NCBI GenBank assembly: GCA_022749755.1
Contig: CM040447.1
Coordinates: 15,847,087 to 15,911,086, forward strand
Direction: 5' to 3'
Source: Azadirachta indica
Taxonomy: Eukaryota; Streptophyta; Magnoliopsida; Sapindales; Meliaceae
DNA length: 64,000 nucleotides
The notes below the pieces were generated by a model. It made no database searches. It was not told the origin of the DNA and saw only the letters and a program-made list of their open reading frames with translations. Position 1 is the stretch's first letter. Each line of letters starts with the position of its first letter. Shown in pieces: positions 56,901 through 64,000 of this stretch. The translations under genes were made by a program, and so were the position numbers.

Positions 56901-57832
56901 GTTTTATGTTGATAACATGTTGATTGTTGGTAAGAATGCTTCTAGAATTGACAAGTTAAAGAAGCAGTTGAGCAAATCCCTTGCTATAAAGGATTTAGGG
57001 CCAGCGAAACAAATTCTTGGCATCCGAATTTATCGAGATAGAGCAGTCAAGAAGTTGTGTATATCACAGAAGCATTACATTGAAAAGGTACTTGAAAGGT
57101 TTAATATGAGCAGCACTAAAATGGTTAGCACTCCTCTTACTACACACTTTAAGTTAAGTACCAAGCAGTCACCTACAACAGATAAAGAGAAAGAAAGCAT
57201 GAAAGAGTTCTTTATGCTTCAATAGTTGGAAGCTTGATGTTTGCGATAGTATGTACAAGACCAGATATAGCTCATGCAGTCGGTGTTGTTAGTAGATTTT
57301 ATCCAATCTAGGAAGAGAGCATTAGAATGCAGTGAAGTAGATTATGAGATATCTTCAAGGTACTTCCGATTTCAAACTCACCTTTGGAAATGGAGAACTT
57401 GTGTTAGTTGACTATACAGATTTAGATATGGCTGGAGATGTTGATACTCGAAAGTCTACTACGAGTTACTTGATGACACTTTCAGGTGGAGCTATATTAT
57501 GGCAATCAAGGCTACAAAAATGTGTTATACTTTCCACTACAGAGGCAGAATTCATTACAGCAATTGAAGCATGCAAAGAATTGTTGTGGATGAATAAGTT
57601 CTTACATGAACTTGATTTTAAGTAACAGCGATATATGGTATTTTGTGATAATCAGAGTGTAATTCACTTGAGTAAGAATTCCTCTTTTCATGCAAAATCA
57701 AAACATATTGATGTGAGATATCATTGGTTGAGAGATGCACTTAATGATAATATGTTTGAACTTGAAAAGATTCAAACAGATCACAATGCCTCTGATATGT
57801 TATCCAAAAACTCTTTCAAAGGAAAAGCTTGA
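53909..57832 (+). pseudogene. Copia gag-pol, decayed
   Basis: Gag (53909 to about 54600: NGANYHLWKGKMEDLL, LWNKLEELYARK) has stops at about 54281 and 54297 and a worn CCHC knuckle (CGLKGHIKKYC) with a frame break. Protease: WVIDNGAFIHAT, the aspartate followed by N where DSG is usual. Integrase: LWHRRLGHMSEKGL, CVHCLAGKQ, HSDVCGPM, then RTDNEGEYSG and LNGLAERINRTLVE, with a stop at 55732. Reverse transcriptase (from about 56290): KNKWVYKVK, RLVVKEFTQRKGVDF, SLYDLKQAPTQWYKKF, and YVDNMLIVG, where YVDD is usual. RNase H (57344-57832): STTEAEFITAIEACKELLWM and SKHIDVRYHWLRD. Stops and frame changes near 56197, 56258, 57223 and 57623 complete the loss. Not functional. Confidence 0.92.
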
Positions 57833-57847
57833 AGTTTGTTGTTCGAT

Positions 57848-58644
57848 TGTTGGGTTGGCAAGTCTCTCCATATAGTCGGAAAGGGAAAGATTTATTGAAT
57901 TGAGTTTCCTTCTATTTGAAGATGACCCAAATTTTCTTTTCAATAATAACTAAATCCAATTAGTTTAAGGACATTTCGATCTTTTTTCAAGTAGAATTAC
58001 TGTTTTAATTTCTTTTGTTACAATATATATATGTATGTTAGAAGAGAAACGGCACTGTTCATCGTTTGGAGAGAGACGGGTACTGTTTACGAGAGAGAGG
58101 TAGAATAGTAAATTCAGAACAGTTTTGATCAAGTGGCTGATCGAAGGTCGATTCAAGGTCCGATTGAGCTGAAATAACTCAGATGACTAAATTCTGAATG
58201 GTGGAGATCAGATTTGGAGCATTCTTTCTCTAGATTTCGTGGTTAAAAGTTAAGCTACTATTTTGATGATGTTTTTCTTGAATCCTCTCTAATTTCTTTG
58301 TGAAACTTGACTGTTTGGCAAGATTGTGTAATCTTAAGAATATTGTGAATGTATACCTCTAGTTTTAACTAGAGAGAAATTGTGTATTCCCATTATTTGA
58401 TTATAGTGGAGTTTTTTGGGTAAACTACGGTCTCGTGGTTTTTACTCCTCACATTGGGGAGATTTTCCATGTTAAAATTGATTGTGTTATGGTTGTTTTG
58501 TTGATGATGTGGTTACTGTTCAAGAATTGATTTTGTGCCCAAAGATTGTTACTCTATTTGTTTGTTTTCTATTAGGTTCATGTAAGAGAGGATAAGGTAA
58601 TTATTGTGTTTTCACAAATTGGTTTGTATTAGTTTATTTCAACA
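57848..58644 (+). repeat. 3' LTR of the copia element
   Basis: Begins TGTTGGGTTGGC and ends TTTCAACA, the expected TG...CA ends. Clearly diverged from the 5' LTR by substitutions and two length differences. Confidence 0.9.
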
Positions 58645-58979
58645 ATTTTATCAATTATTAGCAGTCAACTTTGATGCTAGATTATAGCCCAACCACAATT
58701 ATATTTCCTTTTATTATTTTCTTGCAAGTTCTTAATCCACAAATCATATCATCTTTCAATAATAGAGAAAATGACAGGATGATTTTGACAATTCTTGGAG
58801 TTTTGGATAACTTATAATCTGGATATTAAAAACTTGATCATGATAGAGATCACACTGTTTGAATATTAAATATCATTGCAACTGCCTATCTAATCACAAG
58901 CATGCCAAGGTATGAAAATATTTTTATTTTTCTTTCTTGTTCTTTTTTTTTTTTAAACAAACCTTGACTGATAAGGCCA

Positions 58980-59215
58980 CTCTATTAATAAAAGAAAAGA
59001 AGGAATAAACAATCAAGAGGGACAAAATGAGTCTTATCCTTCAACAAAATCATAAGACAAGATGAAGATAAAAGCAAAACCTACCGGTAACAAGGAAAAC
59101 CATTCGCATCATGAGTAGCAGGACCATCAGCGCAATTCATCACAGCTCAAAGTCAAGTTCGCCAACGCATCAGCCACCACATTAGTTTCTCGAAAAAAAT
59201 GAGAGCAAAAATTAT
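58980..59215 (-). pseudogene. LINE 3' scrap, copy B
   Basis: Second copy of the scrap at 16735-16965, with the same ALANLTPS-type RNase H-like codons (here slightly changed, from about 59200) and the same tail (TTAATAGAGTGGCCTTATC). Copy B keeps an extra 28 bases or so (ATCATGAGTAGCAGGACCATC) missing from copy A. Confidence 0.58.
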
Positions 59216-59518
59216 ACTATGGTCCATAAATTTTCCACTCTAAATAAACATAATCCTACACTTATTTTATTAAAATATATTTAATGTGAATGAAAATGTA
59301 TGTAGAAATGAAGATGAAATTTCACGCAATCATATCATAATCATATAATGCTATGTTTATGGATAAGGTTTCTGTCCATTTTACTTTTATTATCGTCCTC
59401 GTTGATGGCGAATTAGTAATTTGCATAGCAACTTAAAAATTGATGTTTTGCTACATTTTGTGAATTTTACGACAGGAAAAAGATTCTTAAGATTTGAAGC
59501 CCAAACTGACAAAGATAT

Positions 59519-60650
59519 ATGATGGTGGCAAGTAATGGGATTTGCCGTATGATATACTGATTGAGGTTCTATCAAGATTACATGGGAAATCTCTGATGCA
59601 ATTTAGATGCATTTGCAAGTTTGGTGTGCCTTATTTAATAACCTTAACTATAGTTTAAAGCACCTTAAAAATTATAACAATACGCGTCTAATTGTTGACT
59701 GTGTGAAGGAGTTCGGAACAAGATAAATTCAGATATCCGTTAAATCTTTATTCATTTATTCCCTGAGGAAACACTGACAATTGATCGGTAAAAAATATTG
59801 ATCAGCCACACAGTGGAAGGATTGTTATGTCCCTATAATGGCATATTTTGCATGTTCCAAACTGAAAAATGCTTAACTCTATGGATCGCGCAACCCAAGG
59901 GTCCAGAGTTCTCCCAAAGTGTACAACTGTCTTTCCACCATATACTGACATTTCTTTTATTTGTTCTGGATTTGGATATGATCCCATGGGTAATGACCTT
60001 TTTTTTTTTTGAAAGTCATGTGTAATGACTTCAAGTCGGTTTTGATATACGCTTTACGGAATCAAAAGTATGACCTTTTTATACGAATTTTCAGAAGAAG
60101 CAATGTGCAAGCTAGGTACTAACTCCTGGAGAAATTTGTAAGAGCTTCAAATCAAATCATTATTATATCGATGATGAGAGATTGCAATGCATATATTTGG
60201 ATGGAGTTTATTACTGGTTACGTGAATTCAGACATAATGATCATAAACTGATTCTTTCAGTTGATCTAGCTGACGAAATTTTTCAAGAGATACAAGAGCC
60301 GTACGTTCCTAATTCAACGCTACGATTCTCTCTCATTATTATTAGACAATAACGAGAAGTGTTTTGATATATACCGGAAAGTTAAACATAAAAGTTGGAT
60401 CAAGCAATTATCTATAGGATCTCTTATAGGAGTTCAAAAGCCAATTGGATTTTGTGAGAAAGGAGCCTTTTTATCAATCGACAGTTGCTCTTATACGACA
60501 GTAATACACAGGAAATGAGAGATCTTGGTTTCAAAAATTGTTTGGTCGTTTTCAGTTCATTTTTACAAGGAGAGTGTAATCAGAATTAAGGAAGGAGATA
60601 TTTTTGACATTCCATGGTACGTATTATGTCTGTATAAAACTGGTTCGTAA
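59519..60650 (+). pseudogene. F-box/FBA gene, heavily decayed
   Basis: Starts ATGATGGTGGCAAGTAATGGG. One extra or missing base precedes LPYDILIEVLSRLHGKSLMQ and FRCICK. Further pieces in changing frames: NYNNTRLIVDCVKEFG, LFPEETLTID, GLLCPYNGIFCMF, VLPKCTTVFPPYTDISF, a 10-base T run at about 60000, SLLLDNNEKCFDIYRK, SWIKQLSIGSLIGVQKPIGF, and HFYKESVIRIKEGDIFDIPW, stop at 60648-60650. All parts of a full F-box/FBA gene are present in order but many frameshifts separate them. The stub at 17263 is the same gene in copy A. Confidence 0.85.
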
Positions 60651-60706
60651 TATATATATATGTGTGCGTGCATACACACACACACATATATATATGTAAA
60701 ATTTTT
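60651..60706. repeat. TATATG/CACACA microsatellite
   Basis: ATATATATATGTGTGCGTGCATACACACACACACATATATATATG, directly after the F-box pseudogene stop. Confidence 0.85.
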
Positions 60707-62309
60707 ATTTCTATGACTGATAAGTTAGTTTTTTAATTTTTTAACTTTTATTTGTTTTGAGTGGGTTGCAATCAGTTGAAATAGAAAGCCATACCTCATG
60801 CATGCTTAAATTTTTAAGTTTAGATGAGCAAAATGATTGAGAATTTGTATTAAGTAAAAATATTCAAGCTAAAGTTTACTCTTGAAAAGAATATTACTAA
60901 ATGGATTAATTGACCTATTAATTTCTATAAGTATTAAATAACTTATTCGTGAAATTAAAATACCCATAAAATTTAAATAAATAATTAATATATTCATGTT
61001 ACCAAAAAAAAAAAGTCCTAATTATACAACTTCAATGATGATAGTGAATATTTAATTTTTTATATAAATTATCGTGAAAACTCATATTTTCTTAATTGAA
61101 ATGTGATTTGATATAATGTTCAAAACATCAAAATATATCCTCATTGGATACCAAAATTTACTGACTTATAAAAAATTTGACACGTGTACATTATTATTCA
61201 ATTGCAATCAAAAACTACTTTTTTAATATAATTTTATATATCTGAAAAATGCCAAAATGCCAACCACGTTCTTCTATCTACTTGTATGCAGCCTTGAACC
61301 AGAAAAAGAATTTTGTTGCTAAGAGTTGTTACCTTCTAATTAAATTATTGTTGGCCGAGCACTCTTGAATTAATATTACTCAATCTGAAGATTACATAAA
61401 ATATTCAAAATACTATTATATATAACGTCCACTATATATTCTCTCAAACATATATAATAGAAATATACCACAATAATAACCGGACCTATCATTCGATGAA
61501 AGAGTAAATATGTTCATGCAATCTTTCGTCAATGAATATGCTTTCAGTTGCCTCTGCATGTATATATATTCATTGGCTAAAACTACATGTATGTATTCAC
61601 TTTAAGTAATTACATATTCTTGTCGAGGGCACAAACTTAATGAATTTTATACCCGAGTCTATATTCCCGGCCGGTAGTTTCCAAAATTTAGAAAAAAATT
61701 GATAGATCATGTTTTCTAAAATTTCAACAAAAAAGAGTCCAAATTTGCTTAGTTTCTAGAATATTTGGTGGTACAAAAAAAAATTATCAATAATGTAATT
61801 TTCAATTCTAAGAACTTATTATTGGAATCTTAAGAAAATGCGAAAGGAGAATTGAAACCAAAAGATTATGTTGTAGAATATTGGATATTAAATATATCTT
61901 ATTAACTTTAATTAGCTTATATTTAACATTCAAAAACTAGTAATATAAATCACATAATTTTTAAAATCAATTACTAATTAAGCCCAAAACTGGCGGATTA
62001 ATGTTTGACAAGCATGATCATTAATTACTCCCCCCAAAAAATCCCGAAAACCCCTCCCATCTTGTCGCTATCTCAAAAGCCTTAGAACCAACATTCCTTA
62101 ATACTTTTAAAAATTATTTTTGGCAATGTCAAAAATTATTTCTTTTATATTTCTAATAATTAATTCCAATGTCAAAGAGTGAGACATTTGTGTCCATTTT
62201 GGTTAAAAATTGGGACTTGGGACGTTGCAATGTTTTTTAAATTGTTGCAGCAGGAGGATAAAGGATTGATTTGATTTGCAACCTAGCTAGCTAGGTTGAG
62301 CCAGAGGCA
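60707..62309. other. Intergenic, no gene seen
   Basis: AT-rich spacer between two F-box loci on the same strand. Its final 80 bases (TTGCAGCAGGAGGATAAAGG, TTTGATTTGCAACC) resemble the leader of the F-box gene at 11420. Confidence 0.5.
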
Positions 62310-63402
62310 ATGTACACAAGCAATGGCAATTTTCCTGAAGATATATTGATTGAAATTCTATCAAGCTTGCCGGTAAAATCTCTTATACGCTTTATGTGTG
62401 TTTGTAAGTTTTGGTATACTTTAGTTAAAAGCCATAATTTCATTTCCAAACATTTCAAGAATAATTGTATACCATTGTGATTATAGGAGCAAACGTATTT
62501 TGTCTTTGTTCCATGATGAAACTCTTTCCGATTTAACATATCAAGATTTTGATCCTTTAATGCACAAGTCTGAACCGATAATAGGTTATCGAGATGGGTT
62601 GTTTTGCTTATACGAAAATTATGGCGTAACTTTGTGGAACCCAGCAATGCGAGAATTCAAAACCCTCCCAAAATCTGGAGCTAATGTTCGACGACATATA
62701 CACTTAATTCAACCTTTTGTTGGATTTGGATTAAATCCAATAAATAATGACTTTAAGTTGGTTTTGATACGTGCATTGTGCAATGAGAAATTTAGTACGT
62801 TATATAATTCTTCGCATGTAGCAGTGTATGCGCTAAGTACTAATATTTGTAGAGAATTTGAAACTGATGTCCTCGGTTATTATTTCGTAGATACATTCTC
62901 TGATTTTATATATTTTAACGAATTTTGTTACTGGATTGCAAATCGAGATGACTACTATGTGATTCTCTCATTTCATATGAATGGTGATGTGTTTAAAGAG
63001 ATACAGCTCCCACGACTTGATTTATCGCATTGTGTTCTTGCTTCAGATAATGACTCTCTCTCTTTGCTAGTTTTGAATAAAAAAGAAAATTATTTGGAAA
63101 TATGGGTGATGAATGAGAATTGTTGGAACCAAAAATTAACGGTTGGACCTTTTGTTGGAATCAGAGAACCACTTGAATTTTGGAAGAATGGTGGTTTTGT
63201 TTTACAATCAGAAAATGAAAGACTGCTCTTATACGATCCCAGAATAGAAGAGATAAGAGATCTCGATCTCAGAGCTAATCTTTTTGCAGTTTATAATTAT
63301 AAAGAGAGTCTAGTTATGATAAATGAAGAGAATAATTTGCCTGATGTTTTTGACATTCCATGGCATATACTGGGAGTGTATCAAACAGATTTTGCTTCAT
63401 AA
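62310..63402 (+). pseudogene. F-box/FBA gene with an N-terminal frameshift
   Basis: ATG at 62310 opens a good F-box (EDILIEILSSLPVKSLIRFM, then KFWYTLVKSHNFISKHFKNN). The frame then stops at 62478-62480. From about 62470 the next frame carries YRSKRILSLFHDETLSDL and an unbroken FBA domain to 63402: YRDGLFCLY, LWNPAMREFKTLPKSG, GFGLNPINNDFKLVL, NEFCYWIAN, VILSFHMNGDVFKEIQ, LTVGPFVGIREPLEFW, RLLLYDPRIEEIRDLD, DIPWHILGVYQTDFAS. A single small indel between 62460 and 62490 explains the break. Everything else looks conserved, so decay is recent, or there is a tiny intron or sequence error. Predicted role before the break: SCF substrate receptor. Confidence 0.85.
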
Positions 63403-64000
63403 ATTAATTACAACAGTACCCTTTCTATTGGTCGTGGTTGTGAGTCGAATGCAGCAACGAGTTGTATGTGCGGAAAACGATGGAGTTTGAAGCTATGTAT
63501 TGTTGTCCTCAGGTGCAGCAAGGAATACAATTGCGTGAGGAATATCATCTGATTATTTGACCCAGCACCTTGGCGGCTTAGAAGTTGTAGGATCAGTTGT
63601 GTTTTGGTGTAAAGATGACCTTATACATATTACACGCCCATGATTTCTGAAAAAAGGAATTTGTCTTTGTGCGAATCTCCTATGAAGATATTTTTATGCA
63701 CTCCTACATGTATACAATTTTGCTTAGTTTGTGGCACGGAGATGTCATAATTTTGGATTTTTGCTCTTTTTACAATAGCTTTTCATCTCTTTAGACTCTC
63801 GACCCTTTCTGCTTTTTGTATATATTTTCTTTCATTATAAAATTCCTCGTGCCTTTAAGGTTCACTTTTATTAATATGATGCATTATATTAGTTACACCA
63901 CCTAAATTAGCTCTTAATAGCAACTCCAACTTTATCAAACTTATTGAAAAGTCTTCTATTCTTTTATGAATTCAATCCCCTGATTAGTTTATGAAGGAGA
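63403..64000. other. 3' flank, no gene seen
   Basis: Probable 3' untranslated and intergenic DNA after the last F-box locus. No recognisable coding region or repeat. Confidence 0.5.

Larger units (their letters stand above)
53093..58644 (+). mobile_element. Ty1/copia LTR retrotransposon, full length but dead
   Basis: Two LTRs flank a gag-pol region in copia order (gag, protease, integrase, reverse transcriptase, RNase H). The element splits duplication copy B exactly where copy A reads AAATTCTATCAATT. The flanks ATTCT (53088-53092) and ATTTT (58645-58649) are a 5-bp target duplication with one change. The primer-binding site matches initiator tRNA-Met. Protein similarity is to the TNT1-94/Tork kind. 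LTR differences and many stops show that it is old. Confidence 0.93.
48370..59640. repeat. Segmental duplication, copy B (with two insertions)
   Basis: Same order and orientation as 13395-17345 but interrupted by a Mutator-like element (48847-50477) and a copia element (53093-58644). With these removed the two copies line up from the F-box tail, through the minus-strand F-box gene and the LINE scrap, to the start of the next F-box gene. The minus-strand F-box proteins differ at roughly one residue in eight over the stretch I compared, so the duplication is not very recent. Confidence 0.88.

Noticed and set aside
1..64000. An S-RNase (T2 RNase) gene to pair with the F-box cluster
   Set aside because: I looked on both strands for the conserved HGLWP-type coding words and for a second catalytic His motif and saw none. 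A worn or intron-split copy could be missed.
1..64000. tRNA or rRNA genes
   Set aside because: No cloverleaf-like A-box/B-box pairs or rRNA sequence were noticed. The only tRNA-related sequence is the copia primer-binding site.

Overview
This is plant nuclear DNA: very AT-rich, intron-bearing genes, typical dicot transposon families (Mutator-like, CACTA, hAT-like, Ty1/copia, a Ty3/gypsy scrap, LINE scraps), and a cluster of plant F-box/FBA genes. The F-box proteins remind me of the At3g06240/At3g23880-like and S-locus F-box families of woody dicots such as Citrus. That placement is from memory of the family and is not proven here.

Layout. (1) 0.5-6.1 kb: a decayed Mutator-like element of the KAONASHI kind, with a MuDR-type transposase on + and a DUF1985/Ulp1-like protease gene on -, converging tail to tail and associated with unusual repeats rich in TACCCGAAA. 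(2) 6.2-9.3 kb: TTA-rich low-complexity DNA split by a 1.66-kb non-autonomous Mutator-like element with long terminal inverted repeats and a perfect 9-bp target duplication. (3) 11.4-21.6 kb: F-box block 1, with an apparently intact F-box gene on + (11420-12538), a C-terminal F-box remnant, an F-box gene broken by one base (14794-15953, -), an N-terminal stub, a nearly full-length F-box gene (18491-19615, -), and a fragment split by a MITE. (4) 21.7-34 kb: nested repeats, namely another long-TIR element, an array of about 80 bp, a retroelement-like unit with a plant transposon-protein pseudogene, GC-rich CGCGGCCGCGC islands, and a CRF-type AP2/ERF gene with two in-frame stops. (5) 34-45.5 kb: a large decayed CACTA (En/Spm) element with a TNP2 transposase gene and a second, TNPA-like gene ending in a Ulp1 protease domain. 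(6) 45.5-48.4 kb: unexplained DNA, a hAT-like MITE and a gypsy RNase H scrap. (7) 48.4-63.4 kb: F-box block 2. Its first part is a second copy of 13.4-17.3 kb, later split by a Mutator-like element (1.6 kb) and a complete but dead copia element (5.55 kb). It holds an intact F-box gene (51456-52616, -) and two broken ones.

The F-box genes are the only likely working genes. If translated, they would act as substrate receptors of SCF (SKP1-cullin-F-box) ubiquitin ligases. Their clustering, mixed orientation, tandem and segmental duplication and heavy transposon load fit a birth-and-death F-box cluster. This is also what a gametophytic self-incompatibility (S) locus looks like, but I found no T2/S-RNase gene in the window, so that reading stays a hypothesis. 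I did not find an undescribed biological system; the best leads are in the findings.
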